Positions 34,103-44,379 of a DNA stretch of 54,661 nt are shown here, piece by piece. Made by a program: the position numbers and the translations under genes. This DNA comes from Gammaproteobacteria bacterium (GTDB taxonomy: Bacteria > Pseudomonadota > Gammaproteobacteria > Steroidobacterales > Steroidobacteraceae), in the NCBI GenBank assembly GCA_004297335.1, contig SCUD01000007.1, forward strand, positions 1 to 54,661. Reading direction: 5' to 3'. Position 1 is the stretch's first letter; the number at the start of each line of letters is the position of its first letter. The notes below the pieces were generated by a model, which worked only from the letters and a program-made list of their open reading frames with translations, was not told the DNA's origin and did no database searches.

Positions 34103-34762
34103 TCAGGACAACCAGCCGCGGACCGTTTGCCAGACCTCGTCGAAGTTGAGGCCAGCGTAAACGACCAGCAACAGCAGCCCGAACACGTAGATGGTTGCCA
34201 CCAGCGTCGCGAAATAGCCGACCAGGATCAGGACGCCATCGCGCTCGGCCATGCCGAGGCACAGCAGTACGATCGCGATGCCGGGCAGCGTGTTCGCGAA
34301 CGGCACCAGCGGCAGCGGCGCCATCAGCGCCACTACGGAGATCACCAGCAGTCCGCCATTGATCACGTTGACCACCGCGCCACCGCTCAGGCCGAGCAGG
34401 CGCGGCTGCACCAGGTGCTCGAATTGCGCGGCCCAGCCGCTGGTGCGCTGCAGCACCTGCTGCACCGTCGCCGCCGGCAGCTGGCGGTCCAGCAGGCGGG
34501 CCGGCAGCCAGACGACGCGGTTCAGCATGATGGCGCTGCCGATCAAGAGCATCGGCAGGCCAAACAGCGTGCTCATCATTGGCAGCGTGATCGGCAGCAG
34601 GAACGGCACCGCGAGGATCGCGCAGAACACCAGCAGGCCCTGTTCACCGATCAGCGCGAGCAGTTCGCGCAGCGTAACCTCGTGGCCGCGCAGCGCCGTG
34701 GCGGTCACGGCCAGCGCCTCGGACAGCCGGGTCTCGGGATTGCGGAAGTGGACGATGGTCAC
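34103..34762 (-). CDS. ExoD-family membrane protein
   Basis: This 219-residue inner-membrane protein has a soluble N-terminal helix region (about 1-40, with LRELLALIGEQGLLVFCAI) and four to five hydrophobic segments, including ILAVPFLLPITLPMMSTLFG, the typical ExoD signature. ExoD was named for effects on exopolysaccharide and alkali tolerance in rhizobia; its molecular role is not defined. It overlaps the YceI-like gene by 4 bp at the end of a minus-strand run that starts with the HNH gene. Confidence 0.87.
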   Translation of the reverse strand: MTIVHFRNPETRLSEALAVTATALRGHEVTLRELLALIGEQGLLVFCAILAVPFLLPITLPMMSTLFGLPMLLIGSAIMLNRVVWLPARLLDRQLPAATVQQVLQRTSGWAAQFEHLVQPRLLGLSGGAVVNVINGGLLVISVVALMAPLPLVPFANTLPGIAIVLLCLGMAERDGVLILVGYFATLVATIYVFGLLLLVVYAGLNFDEVWQTVRGWLS

Positions 34763-35409
34763 GCGCCGCTCCGACGCCGGGCCGCGAGCCGGAACTCGAC
34801 TTCGATGGCCTCGGCGACCCGCAGCGCACCGAGGGCAACCGAGTACGGCTCGAGTCCGAGCTCACGGTGGCTGAGCGCAAGGCGCCCGCTGGCCGTCAGC
34901 AGGTCGCCGGCGACGATGACCGTCACCGGCACGCGTATCGGCCGGTGCTCGCCGCGGATACCGACCTGCACGCGCGCGACGAATTGCTGTGGCCCGCCCT
35001 CGATGCCATCGGCCCGAATGTCCAGCAGCGGAAAGCGATCCGCATCCAGCAGCGCCGGCCCGAGCATGTTGCGGCGCGTCGCCGCGCGCCGATCGTCATT
35101 CACCGTCGCCGCGGCCCCAGGCGGATCGACGACCAGGCTCGCGAGCGGCAGTTCGAGCGCAAAGCTCGTGGCACCGACCGGCTCGCCGAGCGCAATCGTG
35201 CCACCGAGGGCGTCGCTGCGAATCAGGTGACTGTGGCCGAGCCCCGCGAGTGGCCCGTCGGGATGGACGCGAATCACCACTTCGGCGCTCACGACATCGT
35301 GGGTCGGGCCCGTCGCCGCGACTGGCGGCGGTGACACCGCGGCCGGCCGCGGTGGCGCGGCGCAACCGGAGGCCGCCAGCAGGATCAGGATCAGCGTGAG
35401 TCGGCGCAT
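34759..35409 (-). CDS. YceI-like lipoprotein
   Basis: This 216-residue protein has a lipoprotein signal ending ASGC (Cys16), followed by a Pro-rich linker. The YceI lipocalin-like domain runs from about residue 45, with HPDGPLAGLGHSHLIRSD, SMLGPALLDADRFPLLDI-type strands and RLALSHRELGLEPYSV. YceI proteins bind isoprenoids or amphiphiles in the periplasm. The gene lies 31 bp after the symporter gene and overlaps exoD by 4 bp. Confidence 0.82.
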   Translation of the reverse strand: MRRLTLILILLAASGCAAPPRPAAVSPPPVAATGPTHDVVSAEVVIRVHPDGPLAGLGHSHLIRSDALGGTIALGEPVGATSFALELPLASLVVDPPGAAATVNDDRRAATRRNMLGPALLDADRFPLLDIRADGIEGGPQQFVARVQVGIRGEHRPIRVPVTVIVAGDLLTASGRLALSHRELGLEPYSVALGALRVAEAIEVEFRLAARRRSGA

Positions 35410-35440
35410 ACAACCATTGTCGTGGACGCGGATGCCACCG

Positions 35441-36889
35441 TCAGCCCCGATGTCCGCGGCGCTGCCAGCGACTGGTAACCCAGATTGCCAGCCACGCCAG
35501 CAGGAAACCGGGCACGAGTTCGTAGATTTCGAAGATCGGGCCCTCGAGCCGTGGCCAGACGATCACGGTCAGGCCACCGGTCAGGATGCCGGCGAGCGCA
35601 CCGTCGCGGGTCATCGCCGGCCAGTACAGTGACAGGATGATCGCCGGCCCGAAGGCCGCGCCGAAGCCCGCCCAGGCCCAGCCGACCAGCGCCAGCACGT
35701 AGCTGTCCGGATCGAGCCCGAGCAGGAAGGCGATGATCGCGATCCCGAGCACGGCGCCACGACCGACCCACAGGAGCTCCGCCTGGCCCGCCGCCGGGCG
35801 GAACAGGCCGCGATAGAGATCCTGGGCGAAGGCCGACGATGACACCAGCAGCTGTGCAGCCGCCGTGCTCATCACTGCCGCCAGGATCGCGGACAGGCAG
35901 ATGCCGGCGAGCACCGGATGGAACAGCTGCGTGGCCATGTAGATGAACACCTTTTCGCTGTCGGCGCCGGCGAGCGGCTGGTCGAGCACCAGGATTCCGG
36001 TGAGGCCGACCAGCACCGCCGCCAGCAGCACCGTGACCACCCACACCATCGCGATGCGGCGCGCGGCAGTCATCTCCCCGGCGCTGCGGATCGCCATGAA
36101 GCGCGCGAGGATGTGCGGCTGGCCGGCATAGCCCAGGCCCCAGCCGAGAAGTGAAACGATGCCGATCCAGCCGAGCGGCGCGGCGCCGGTGCCGATGAAG
36201 GGGTCGAGCAATGCCGGATCCCGGGCCTCGAGCGCCGTCAGTGCCGGGCCGGCGCCGCCGGCAAGGAATACGCCCATGGCCGCAACCAGCACCAGGGCGA
36301 AAAACATCAGCGTGCCCTGCAGCACGTCCGACCAGCTGACCGCGAGGAAGCCGCCGAAGAAGGTGTAGACCAGCAGCACGATCGAGCCCCAGAACATCGC
36401 CTCGACATGAGGCAGGCCGAACAGCGTCTGGAACAGCTTGCCGGCGGCAACGAAGCCGGCGCTGGTGTAGAAGGCGAAAAACACCAGGATGAAGAGCGCA
36501 GCGAACGTCCGCAGCAGCCGTGAGCGATCATCGAAACGGCGCTCGAAGTAATCGGGCAGCGTCAGCGCATCGCCGAGCGCCTCGGTGCGCGTGCGCAGCC
36601 GCGCGGCGATGAAGCGCCAGTTGAGCCAGGTGCCGGCGACCAGGCCCGCCACCAGCCACAGCGCATCGACACCGGCCAGGTAGGCGAGCCCCGGCAGACC
36701 CATCAGCAACCAGCCGCTCATGTCGGACGCCTGGGCCGAGAGCGCCGTGACCCAGCTGCCCAGGCTGCGGCCGCCGAGGATGAAGTCACCGAGCGTCCGG
36801 GTGCGCCGCCAGGCCACGAAGCCGAGCGCCAGGCAGATCGCCAGGTAGATGCCGAGGCTCAGGGTGATGATGCCGCGATCGCCGATCAT
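35441..36889 (-). CDS. Sodium:solute symporter (PutP-like)
   Basis: This 482-residue carrier has about 13 membrane helices. SSS-family features include ASDMSGWLLMGLPGLAYLAG, which matches the PutP Na+/substrate region, and WGLGYAGQPHILARFMA. It probably takes up proline or a related amino acid with Na+. It overlaps the exonuclease gene by 4 bp; no PutA is visible here. Assignment to proline is by resemblance only. Confidence 0.85.
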   Translation of the reverse strand: MIGDRGIITLSLGIYLAICLALGFVAWRRTRTLGDFILGGRSLGSWVTALSAQASDMSGWLLMGLPGLAYLAGVDALWLVAGLVAGTWLNWRFIAARLRTRTEALGDALTLPDYFERRFDDRSRLLRTFAALFILVFFAFYTSAGFVAAGKLFQTLFGLPHVEAMFWGSIVLLVYTFFGGFLAVSWSDVLQGTLMFFALVLVAAMGVFLAGGAGPALTALEARDPALLDPFIGTGAAPLGWIGIVSLLGWGLGYAGQPHILARFMAIRSAGEMTAARRIAMVWVVTVLLAAVLVGLTGILVLDQPLAGADSEKVFIYMATQLFHPVLAGICLSAILAAVMSTAAAQLLVSSSAFAQDLYRGLFRPAAGQAELLWVGRGAVLGIAIIAFLLGLDPDSYVLALVGWAWAGFGAAFGPAIILSLYWPAMTRDGALAGILTGGLTVIVWPRLEGPIFEIYELVPGFLLAWLAIWVTSRWQRRGHRG

Positions 36890-37806
36890 GAGCAGCCTTC
36901 CTTCCAGCCGCGGGCGATGCGCTCCGCCTGCCGGCGCAGTGCACCCCCGAAGCCGGCCTGGTCGTAGAAGTCGCCGAGTCCGGCCAGGTCCGGCGCACGA
37001 CAGCCGAGGTCGTCGGCGCAGAGATCGAACGGCATGTCGCAGGCGATCGTCGTCAGGCGGCGGGCGAGCCAGGCGTCCTCACGGTGCGCGAGCAGTCGTT
37101 CCGGCAGCCGCGCCGCGCCACGGATCGGCAGTGCGGCGACGCGCCCCAGGCTGGCATAGATCTCCTCGAGCGAGGCAAACACCCCGAGCAGCGCCGCCGC
37201 GGTACGCGGACCGATGCCGGGCACACCGCGGATGTTGTCGGAGGCATCGCCGGCCAGCGCGAGATAGTCGGCCATGCGCTCCGGACGGGCGCCGAAATGC
37301 GACTCGATGTCCGCATAGCCGAGCCGGCGTTCCGCGGCCCAGTCAAACCAGGCGTCGCCCTCCCGGATCAGCTGCGCGAGATCCTTGTCGCGGGTTACGA
37401 ACACCGCGCGGTGCCCCTGCGGCCGCAGCCGGGTCGCGATCGTGCCGATGAGGTCGTCCGCCTCGTATTCCGGGCTGCTGAAGGTCGCGAGGCCGAGCAG
37501 GCGGCAGGCCTCGCGGCACAGCTCGAACTGGCGTCGCAACTCGGGTGGCGCCGGCTCGCGGTTGGCCTTGTAGGCCGGACTGATGCGATTGCGGAACGAG
37601 CGCGACAGGCTCTCGTCGAAGGCCACCGCCACATGGCTCGGCCGCTCGCGCTCCAGCAGGTCGCCGATGAAGCGCGCGAAGCCATAGAGCGCGTTCACCG
37701 GCTGGCCGGCGCCATCGGTCATCTCCGCGCCAACTGAATACCAGGCGCGGAAGACGTAGCAGCTTGCATCGACGAGGTGGACCGGCGACGGCTCCCGGCC
37801 GCTCAC
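36886..37806 (-). CDS. 5'-3' exonuclease/flap endonuclease of the Pol I N-domain family
   Basis: This 306-residue FEN-type nuclease has VHLVDASCYVFRAWYS (catalytic Asp), AVAFDESLSRSFRNRISPAY with the following KANR, EYEADDLIGTIA and FVTRDKDLAQLI as the acidic cluster. The helix-hairpin-helix is at ASDNIRGVPGIGPRTAAALL. Such stand-alone proteins (ExoIX/Xni-like) process flaps and RNA primers. It sits between the HNH gene and the symporter gene, overlapping each by 4 bp. Metal ligands look more complete than in E. coli Xni, so nuclease activity is likely. Confidence 0.87.
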   Translation of the reverse strand: MSGREPSPVHLVDASCYVFRAWYSVGAEMTDGAGQPVNALYGFARFIGDLLERERPSHVAVAFDESLSRSFRNRISPAYKANREPAPPELRRQFELCREACRLLGLATFSSPEYEADDLIGTIATRLRPQGHRAVFVTRDKDLAQLIREGDAWFDWAAERRLGYADIESHFGARPERMADYLALAGDASDNIRGVPGIGPRTAAALLGVFASLEEIYASLGRVAALPIRGAARLPERLLAHREDAWLARRLTTIACDMPFDLCADDLGCRAPDLAGLGDFYDQAGFGGALRRQAERIARGWKEGCS

Positions 37807-38483
37807 TGCAGGAAGCGCTGGAGACGCGCGTGCAGCGGACTCTTGCGCGGGAAATGGGCCAGCAGGTACTCCATCTGGTCGGCCAGCACGCGCCGGCCCT
37901 TCAGGTAGATGTACTCGGCGTAGGTGGGCGTGAACGGTACCGCCAGCAGCTGCATGCCCGCCTGCTCCGGCGTGCAGGAAGCCTTCGCATTATTGCAGCG
38001 CCGGCAGGCGGTCACGACATTGTTCCAGGTGTCGCGGCCGCCCTGGCTGAACGGGCGCACGTGGTCGCGCGACAGCATCGCCTGCGGGAAACGCCCGCCG
38101 CAGTACATGCACAGGCAGGCGTCACGCCGGAACAGCGTCTCGTTGTTGAGCGGCGGCACGTAATCGGCGCGCAGGGTGCCCGGATTGCCCGAGCTGCCGA
38201 GCGTGGCCAGCATCGAACTGATCGAGATCCGGGTCTGCTGCCCGCTCCTGGCGTTGGTACCGCCATGCAGCGTGTAGAGCGGCGAACCGAAGGCGTAGGC
38301 GACCTGATCGAGACAGTGCAGCCGCACCGCCTCGCGGTAGTCGATCCACTCGAGCGGCATCCCGGAGGCATCCGTGCGCAGGACCTGCTGGCCGAGACCC
38401 TGCGCGGAAACCGGCCGGAGCTCGAGGGCGTCCAGCCAGTCCTGGTCGGGGGGAGGCATTCCCGGGTTCAGCCTGCTGCTCAT
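37803..38483 (-). CDS. HNH endonuclease-family protein
   Basis: This protein of 226 residues starts at the ATG at 38483; an in-frame codon at 38495 is possible. The HNH zinc-finger nuclease core is clear: CMYCGG, then [12 protein letters not shown] with the catalytic His, and [10 protein letters not shown]. The N-terminal 115 residues include a [16 protein letters not shown] segment found in chromosomal HNH proteins near housekeeping genes. No restriction or phage genes lie nearby. The biological role of this widespread type is not established. It heads the minus-strand run, divergent from pntA. Confidence 0.85.
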   Translation of the reverse strand: MSSRLNPGMPPPDQDWLDALELRPVSAQGLGQQVLRTDASGMPLEWIDYREAVRLHCLDQVAYAFGSPLYTLHGGTNARSGQQTRISISSMLATLGSSGNPGTLRADYVPPLNNETLFRRDACLCMYCGGRFPQAMLSRDHVRPFSQGGRDTWNNVVTACRRCNNAKASCTPEQAGMQLLAVPFTPTYAEYIYLKGRRVLADQMEYLLAHFPRKSPLHARLQRFLQ

Positions 38484-38647
38484 GTGCGGCCACAATACTG
38501 CATGGATATGCTATGTTTCAACGCGCTTTGTGCGGCGCAACAGCGTTTCACCGGGCCGGCATCTGCCTGTTCAGCCAACCTTTTGAAAATCCTGTGGCGA
38601 CGGCTGCCAAGGCCGTGGGCCCGGGACTGGTGAGGGGATTTTTCGCA

Positions 38648-40237
38648 ATGTCCATGACGATCGGTGTGCCGCGCGAGACCTTCGCCGGCGAAAAGCGTGT
38701 CGCCACCGTGCCCGAGGCGGTCGAGAAACTGATCAAGCTCGGCTTCGCCGTATGCGTGGAGACCGGTGCCGGAATCGCCGCCAATTTTGGCGACGATGCC
38801 TATCTGGCCGCCGGCGCCCGGATCGCGGGCAGTGCCGCCGAGCTCATGGCCGGTTCGGACATCATCTTCAAGGTGCGCGCCCCGACCTCGGAGGAAATCG
38901 CGCTGCTGAAGCCGGGCAGCATTCTCATCAGCTTCATCTGGCCGGCGCAGAACCCCGAACTCATGCGTGAGCTGGCCGACCGCCAGCTCACGGTGCTGGC
39001 CATGGACAGCGTGCCGCGCATTTCGCGGGCCCAGAAGCTGGACGCGCTGTCCTCGATGGCGAACATCGGCGGGTATCGCGCGGTCATCGAGGCCGCGCAT
39101 CACTTCGGCCGGTTCTTCACCGGGCAGATCACCGCCGCCGGCAAGGTGCCGCCAGCCAAGGTGTTCGTCATTGGCGCCGGCGTCGCCGGGCTCGCGGCGC
39201 TCGGCACCGCGGTCGGCCTCGGCGCCGTCGTGCGGGCCAATGACACGCGCCCGGAGGTCGCCGACCAGGTGAAGTCGATGGGCGCGGAGTTCGTGCCGGT
39301 CGACTACCAGGAGGAAGGCACCGGCGTCGGCGGCTACGCCAAGGTCATGAGCGAGGGCTACCAGAAGGCCCAGCTCGAGACCTTCGCGAAGCAGGCGAAG
39401 GAAGTCGACATCATCATCACCACGGCGCTGATCCCCGGCAAGCCGGCGCCGAAGCTCATCACCGCGGAGATGGTGCGGTCGATGAAGCCCGGGAGCGTGA
39501 TCGTCGACCTCGCCTCCGAGCAGGGTGGCAACTGCGAACTCACCGTGCCGGGCGAAGTCGTCGTGCGCCACGGCGTCACGATCATCGGCTACGCTGACCT
39601 GCCGAGCCGCCTCGCCAGGCAGGCCTCGACGCTCTACGCGACGAACCTGCTGCGCCTCACCGAAGAGCTGTGCAAGACCAAGGATGGCGTCATCGACGTC
39701 AACTTCGACGACGAGGTCATCCGCGGCACGACCGTAATCAAGGAAGGCGCGATCACCTGGCCGCCGCCAGCGCCGCGCCTGTCCGCTGCGCCGCCGCAGG
39801 CAAAGCCTGCAGCAGCGGTAGCGGCTCCGAAGAAGTCCGGACACGGTCACGGCGCCGGCGAACCAGCCTCCGCGAGGAGCCTCGCGATCACCTTTGGCGT
39901 CGGCGCACTGCTGTTCTGGCTGGTCGGCGCCTTTGCGCCGGCCTCCTTCCTCGCGCACTTCACCGTCTTCATACTGGCCTGCTTCATTGGCTACATGGTG
40001 ATCTGGAACGTGACACCCGCGCTGCACACGCCGCTGATGAGCGTCACCAACGCGATCTCCAGCATCATCGCCGTCGGCGCACTGATCCAGGTGGCGCCAC
40101 CGCTCGTCGGCGGGACGCAGGGGCGGCCCGAGGCGCTGATCCTCGGGCTCGCGGTACTGGCGCTGACGCTCACCGCGATCAACATGTTCGGCGGCTTCGC
40201 CGTCACCCATCGCATGCTCGCGATGTTCCGGAAGTAA
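38648..40237 (+). CDS. pntA: NAD(P) transhydrogenase subunit alpha
   Basis: This 529-residue protein starts at the ATG at 38648 (GAGGGGA upstream). Domain I binds NAD(H), with [19 protein letters not shown] at the start and [21 protein letters not shown] linker rich in Ala and Pro (about 378-410) follows, then three to four membrane helices. The proton-pumping enzyme transfers hydride between NADH and NADP+. PntA here is one chain as in E. coli, not split into AA and AB. pntB follows after 12 bp. Confidence 0.96.
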   Translation: MSMTIGVPRETFAGEKRVATVPEAVEKLIKLGFAVCVETGAGIAANFGDDAYLAAGARIAGSAAELMAGSDIIFKVRAPTSEEIALLKPGSILISFIWPAQNPELMRELADRQLTVLAMDSVPRISRAQKLDALSSMANIGGYRAVIEAAHHFGRFFTGQITAAGKVPPAKVFVIGAGVAGLAALGTAVGLGAVVRANDTRPEVADQVKSMGAEFVPVDYQEEGTGVGGYAKVMSEGYQKAQLETFAKQAKEVDIIITTALIPGKPAPKLITAEMVRSMKPGSVIVDLASEQGGNCELTVPGEVVVRHGVTIIGYADLPSRLARQASTLYATNLLRLTEELCKTKDGVIDVNFDDEVIRGTTVIKEGAITWPPPAPRLSAAPPQAKPAAAVAAPKKSGHGHGAGEPASARSLAITFGVGALLFWLVGAFAPASFLAHFTVFILACFIGYMVIWNVTPALHTPLMSVTNAISSIIAVGALIQVAPPLVGGTQGRPEALILGLAVLALTLTAINMFGGFAVTHRMLAMFRK

Positions 40238-40249
40238 GGGGTCGCCGGC

Positions 40250-41659
40250 ATGTCCGCAAATCTCGCCACGGTGGCCTACATCGCCGCCACCATCCTGTTC
40301 ATCCTGAGCCTCGGCGGCCTCTCGAATCCCGAGACTTCGCGGCGCGGCAACCTTTTTGGCATCGTCGGCATGACGATCGCCGTGCTCGCGACCGCGTTCG
40401 GACCCCGGGTCACGGCCGCCGGCATTCCGTGGATCGTCGGTTCGCTGGCGGTCGGCGGGACCATCGGCCTGTACGCGGCGAAGAAAGTGCGGATGACGCA
40501 GATGCCCGAGCTGGTCGCGATCATGCACAGCCTTGTCGGTCTCGCGGCATGCCTCGTTGGCTTCGCCAGCTACGTCGACACCTCCCTGGTCCTCGAAGGG
40601 GCCGAGAAGACCATCCACGAGGTCGAGATCTACATCGGCATCCTGATCGGCGCCGTCACCTTCTCGGGTTCGGTCATCGCCTTTGGCAAGCTGTCCGGCA
40701 AGATCGGCGGCAAGCCGCTGCTGCTGCCGGCCCGCCACTGGCTCAATCTCGCCTTGCTCCTCGGCGTGATCTGGTTCGGCGTGCAGTTCCTGCAGGCCCA
40801 CGACATCGACGCGGGCCTGCTGCCACTCGCGCTGATGACCGTGATCGCGCTCGCCTTCGGCGTGCACATGGTCATGGCGATCGGCGGCGCGGACATGCCG
40901 GTCGTGGTCTCGATGCTCAACAGCTATTCGGGCTGGGCGGCGGCGGCCACCGGCTTCATGCTGTCCAACGACCTGCTGATCGTCACCGGGGCGCTGGTCG
41001 GCTCCTCCGGCGCGATCCTGTCCTACATCATGTGCCGCGCGATGAACCGCAACTTCATCAGCGTCATCGCCGGCGGCTTCGGCACCGGCGGAGGTGCGGC
41101 CCCGGCCGCCGCCGGCGCGCAGCCGGCCGGCGAAGTCACCGCGATCAGCGCGACCGAGACCGCCGAACTGCTGCGCGAGGCGAAGAACGTGATCATCGTG
41201 CCGGGCTATGGCATGGCGGTCGCGCAGGCGCAGCACACCGTGTACGAGATCACCAAGCTGCTGCGCGAGAAGGGTGTCAACGTGCGCTTCGGCATCCACC
41301 CGGTCGCGGGCCGCATGCCGGGGCACATGAACGTGCTGCTGGCCGAGGCCCGGGTGCCCTACGACATCGTCTTCGAGATGGATGAGTTGAACCAGGACTT
41401 CCCGGACACCGACGTGTCGATGGTGATCGGCGCCAATGACATCGTGAACCCGGCGGCGCAGGAAGATCCGACCAGCCCGATCGCCGGCATGCCGGTGCTC
41501 GAAGTGTGGAAAGCGAAGACCTCGATCGTGATGAAGCGCTCGATGGCCTCCGGCTACGCCGGCGTCGACAATCCGCTGTTCTACAAGGACAACAACCGGA
41601 TGCTGTTCGGCGACGCGAAGAAGATGCTGGACGAGGTGCTGGTGGCGCTGCGGGGGTGA
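40250..41659 (+). CDS. pntB: NAD(P) transhydrogenase subunit beta
   Basis: This 469-residue subunit has about nine membrane helices (residues 1-260) including [20 protein letters not shown], and a C-terminal NADP(H)-binding domain III with [35 protein letters not shown] and [12 protein letters not shown]. It forms the proton channel and the NADP site of transhydrogenase with PntA. It ends 10 bp from the convergent hepT stop, leaving little room for a terminator. Confidence 0.96.
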   Translation: MSANLATVAYIAATILFILSLGGLSNPETSRRGNLFGIVGMTIAVLATAFGPRVTAAGIPWIVGSLAVGGTIGLYAAKKVRMTQMPELVAIMHSLVGLAACLVGFASYVDTSLVLEGAEKTIHEVEIYIGILIGAVTFSGSVIAFGKLSGKIGGKPLLLPARHWLNLALLLGVIWFGVQFLQAHDIDAGLLPLALMTVIALAFGVHMVMAIGGADMPVVVSMLNSYSGWAAAATGFMLSNDLLIVTGALVGSSGAILSYIMCRAMNRNFISVIAGGFGTGGGAAPAAAGAQPAGEVTAISATETAELLREAKNVIIVPGYGMAVAQAQHTVYEITKLLREKGVNVRFGIHPVAGRMPGHMNVLLAEARVPYDIVFEMDELNQDFPDTDVSMVIGANDIVNPAAQEDPTSPIAGMPVLEVWKAKTSIVMKRSMASGYAGVDNPLFYKDNNRMLFGDAKKMLDEVLVALRG

Positions 41660-41669
41660 GCGGGGAGAT

Positions 41670-42020
41670 TCACCCGTCCGGGAACCCGGCCAGCATCTGT
41701 TCGAGCGTCCCGAGCAGCTCGGTGGTGCGCTCGGACGCGATCTCATAGACGCGCCGGTGGTCGAGCGTCGCATAACCGTGTGCCAGCACATTCCGGAAGG
41801 CCACGACAAGGTCGCCATTGGGGATGCCTGCGAACAGCTCCGCATCGAGCTTGCGGAGCTGCCCCAGCGCATCACCAGCGATTTCCAGCTGGCGCTCGAC
41901 AGCGGACTGACAGTACTCATCCGCCAGATACTCTGACAGCGTACGGCGCCCGAGAAATCTTGGCACCCGCTGCAGTGCCAGCAATGCGATCTCGAGAAAG
42001 ACGTCAGGCCGCTTGTTCAT
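41670..42020 (-). CDS. hepT: HepT-like toxin (DUF86 HEPN ribonuclease)
   Basis: This 116-residue all-helical protein has the HEPN RX4HXY motif as RNVLAHGY near residue 75. HepT toxins are RNases that are inactivated when the MNT antitoxin adds AMP groups to the motif Tyr. The Arg, His and Tyr are all present. The start overlaps the antitoxin gene by 17 bp, as in classic hepT/mntA pairs. Confidence 0.9.
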   Translation of the reverse strand: MNKRPDVFLEIALLALQRVPRFLGRRTLSEYLADEYCQSAVERQLEIAGDALGQLRKLDAELFAGIPNGDLVVAFRNVLAHGYATLDHRRVYEIASERTTELLGTLEQMLAGFPDG

Positions 42021-42759
42021 AAACCGGCACCAGCGTTCTCTCGATAATGCGCTTCAGCCGCGTGTCGGGCATGGCCTGAAGCTCGACCAGATCCACCGGT
42101 CGGCCGAACAGCCGTTCGAGGCCGTCTTTGAAATCGAAATACTGCCGCGCCGCGGATTCACGACACGGCGGCCCGAACTCCACGACGACGTCAAGATCAC
42201 TGCGGACCGGATCGAAGTCGTCACGGAGCACAGACCCAAACACTGCGAGCCGTCGCACGCCATGTTGCCGGCTCAGCGCCGAGATTTCCGGTCGGCGCGA
42301 ATCGATCAACGGAGGCAACGCGCCATTCCTTGAAGCGGTCTCCGATTGCTGTGCCATTGCGTGCCCGAACCTCGGAGGAGTCGCCTCATTCAGAGTGTTC
42401 ATCACGAGCTGACGCAATCTGGCCGAACGCCCGAGCCGGATCAGGTCGCGGGGCGCCCGATCTCCGAGCCGGGTATTGCGGGTCCGGAGCCATCGGGCGG
42501 TCTTGCCGATATCGCCTTCGAAGTGCTGCGCGACCAGCGCACAGAGGCTCGCAGCCTCCTCGAGGCGATCAAGCACCTCATGCGGCATCCGGTGATCGAA
42601 GCGCACCGATGACACGGCCACGCCGGCCATCTGCGCCACCTCGGATCTGGTGAGGCCGAGGAAGTCGACGACCTCCCGGGCCCTGAGCGTCGATCCAGTC
42701 CAGAAGCCCAGGCAGTCGCGGTCGGCCACGGTGGCAAAAACCGAGCGAGTCTGGGACAT
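42004..42759 (-). CDS. mntA: MntA-type nucleotidyltransferase antitoxin fused to an Xre/MbcA/ParS-like domain
   Basis: This 251-residue protein is about twice the usual MntA length. The C-terminal part (about 155-250) is a minimal nucleotidyltransferase with VFGSVLRDDFDPVRSDLD at 173-190, holding the GS and DxD residues that AMPylate HepT. The N-terminal 125 residues show a helix-turn-helix GLTRSEVAQMAGVAVSSVRF and an MbcA/ParS/Xre antitoxin-like helical part (LCALVAQHFEGDIGKTARWL, RDLIRLGRSARLRQLV). That half normally belongs to the RES/Xre toxin systems. It may give this antitoxin its own DNA-binding module. Confidence 0.8.
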   Translation of the reverse strand: MSQTRSVFATVADRDCLGFWTGSTLRAREVVDFLGLTRSEVAQMAGVAVSSVRFDHRMPHEVLDRLEEAASLCALVAQHFEGDIGKTARWLRTRNTRLGDRAPRDLIRLGRSARLRQLVMNTLNEATPPRFGHAMAQQSETASRNGALPPLIDSRRPEISALSRQHGVRRLAVFGSVLRDDFDPVRSDLDVVVEFGPPCRESAARQYFDFKDGLERLFGRPVDLVELQAMPDTRLKRIIERTLVPVYEQAA

Positions 42760-42790
42760 GGCTCACCCCACCCAGGCACTGAGGGACGGC

Positions 42791-42824
42791 GTACAGTGTA
42801 CCGCGGTCGGTTGGCATAGGCCAA
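42791..42824. promoter_or_regulatory. Two small palindromes upstream of the mntA fusion gene
   Basis: GTACA-g-TGTAC (42791-42801) and TTGGC-N4-GCCAA (42811-42824) lie 32-65 bp before the ATG at 42759. They are candidate sites for the helix-turn-helix in the fusion antitoxin. Further upstream (42842-43033) I see no gene. Confidence 0.4.
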
Positions 42825-43033
42825 TAGTTGACCCTATCTAAGCCATGATGTGACCATATTGGGGCGAGAGCACAGCACTGTAGAATCAAACAAAAAAGTT
42901 ATTCAGATCAATATCGTATGAGATCTTGCACTCGCAGGAGCGCTGGCGGCCACTGATCGTGAAGGTCCCGATAAAGGCGGTTTCGCAACTGAGAATTCAA
43001 ACCAGGTGACTCATGCCGATGAGTCAAGATTCC

Positions 43034-43642
43034 TCAGCCCAGCACGGAGCGTATGCGCCCCGAGCACAGGACGTGGACGGTGATCCCCGCCAGTCCGGCA
43101 ATCAGCAGGACCCCGAGTGCCAGCTCGCCGGGGCTGCGGGCTTCCCGCAACTGCAGCAGCAGCGCCAGGCCCCAGCCCGAGGCGATTGCGGCGATCAGGT
43201 AACGTGCCGCGCCGATCCGCAGCAGCAGCGTCACGAAAGCCGCGCCGTGCAGCGCGGCAACGGCGGCGAACAGCAACCACAGGAGCGGAGCACTGCGAAG
43301 CTTCGCGAGCTCGCCGATGGTGATGGCGATCGAGCCGATCGCGAGAACGCCCAGCGCGATCGCGAGCAGGGTCAACTCAGCCGGCCAGCGCGGCGATTCG
43401 GCCCGCCCGCCGGTCGCGCGGGCGCCTCCCCTGGCGATCAGCCATGCGACCAGCAGCAGCAACAGGTGACCGAGAACGCCCGCTGCCAGCAGCGGCGGCA
43501 CGAGGATCATCGGCGGCGGATGGCCGCCCCCCATCAGCACCAGCGCCACGCAACCCGCGAGGATCAGGATCGCCCAGCCCAGATGGACGATTCCGAAGGG
43601 TTGCGGCACCCATTGTCGCAGCCGCGCGTGCGAGCCTGTCAT
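43034..43642 (-). CDS. Small integral membrane protein of unknown function
   Basis: This 202-residue protein has about six hydrophobic segments starting with GIVHLGWAILILAGCVALVL. No motif is recognised. A Gly/Arg-rich loop near residue 75 separates two hydrophobic halves. The start is read at the ATG at 43642. Neighbours give no hint of function. Confidence 0.6.
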   Translation of the reverse strand: MTGSHARLRQWVPQPFGIVHLGWAILILAGCVALVLMGGGHPPPMILVPPLLAAGVLGHLLLLLVAWLIARGGARATGGRAESPRWPAELTLLAIALGVLAIGSIAITIGELAKLRSAPLLWLLFAAVAALHGAAFVTLLLRIGAARYLIAAIASGWGLALLLQLREARSPGELALGVLLIAGLAGITVHVLCSGRIRSVLG

Positions 43643-43810
43643 TCGGCCAACCTCGGCTTGAAGCGGACATCGGCAACAATAGCTCGTCCGGAGCGGAATG
43701 GCGCCTGCCCGGGCACGGGCTGTGACGTGTGCCGGGGTTCCCCTTAGTCAGACCCCGGCGGCGCCTGCGTGGCGTAGACTTCACACATTGAATATCCTGG
43801 TCATGCAGCC

Positions 43811-44329
43811 ATGAAGATGAATGCCCCGCGTCCCTGCTCCGTGGTCCTGGCCGTCTGCATCGCGACGTTTTTCGCCGCGGCTGCGGCGCAGGAGGGTGCA
43901 CCGGCCGTGCAGGGCGCAATGCAGGTCACGCTGACGCCTGCAGACGGCGGGACAGCCACTTCCGCCACACTCGGTGCGGACGGATCCTTCAGCTTCGAGG
44001 GGCTGGCGCCCGGCCACTACCATCTGGCACTGCGGTCGCCCTCGACGCCAAAACAGACCCAGGGGGCCAGCTTTGGCGGGCTGGCGAAGGCCGCGAGCAA
44101 CGTACAACCGGGCAGCCCTTCCGGTGCTGCCTCCGCAGCGGCGTATGCCAAGCTGGATCAGAACGGCATGCCGAACCGGATCTCCATGAATATGACGATT
44201 GGCAAGCAGACGCGGCTCGCGCAGGTCGACGGTCCTGAACTCGAAGTCGAGGTCGGCGCTGACGGCAGGCTATCGGGCCAGGCCGCGGCTGCGGCGGACG
44301 CCGCCCCAGTGGACGAGACCGGTAACTGA
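43811..44329 (+). CDS. Exported protein with a carboxypeptidase-regulatory-like fold
   Basis: This 172-residue protein has a signal peptide of about 25 residues ending AAAAAQ. A SpaA/carboxypeptidase-regulatory-like strand pattern follows ([20 protein letters not shown], then [13 protein letters not shown]). The C-terminal half is Ala/Ser/Gly-rich with little predicted structure. Such domains are structural or adhesive. I cannot assign a specific role. The neighbouring helicase gene begins 50 bp downstream. Confidence 0.6.
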   Translation: MKMNAPRPCSVVLAVCIATFFAAAAAQEGAPAVQGAMQVTLTPADGGTATSATLGADGSFSFEGLAPGHYHLALRSPSTPKQTQGASFGGLAKAASNVQPGSPSGAASAAAYAKLDQNGMPNRISMNMTIGKQTRLAQVDGPELEVEVGADGRLSGQAAAAADAAPVDETGN

Positions 44330-44379
44330 AGCTGCTGCCGAAAGGACTCACGTCCCCCAGGGATCGGTTTCCTGGTGCA

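Noticed and set aside
38480-41920. Very long minus-strand open frame (1,146 codons) opposite pntAB
   Set aside because: It lies antisense to pntA and pntB, which are unmistakable. The translation is Arg/Asp/His-rich without family motifs, as expected for the reverse strand of GC-rich genes.
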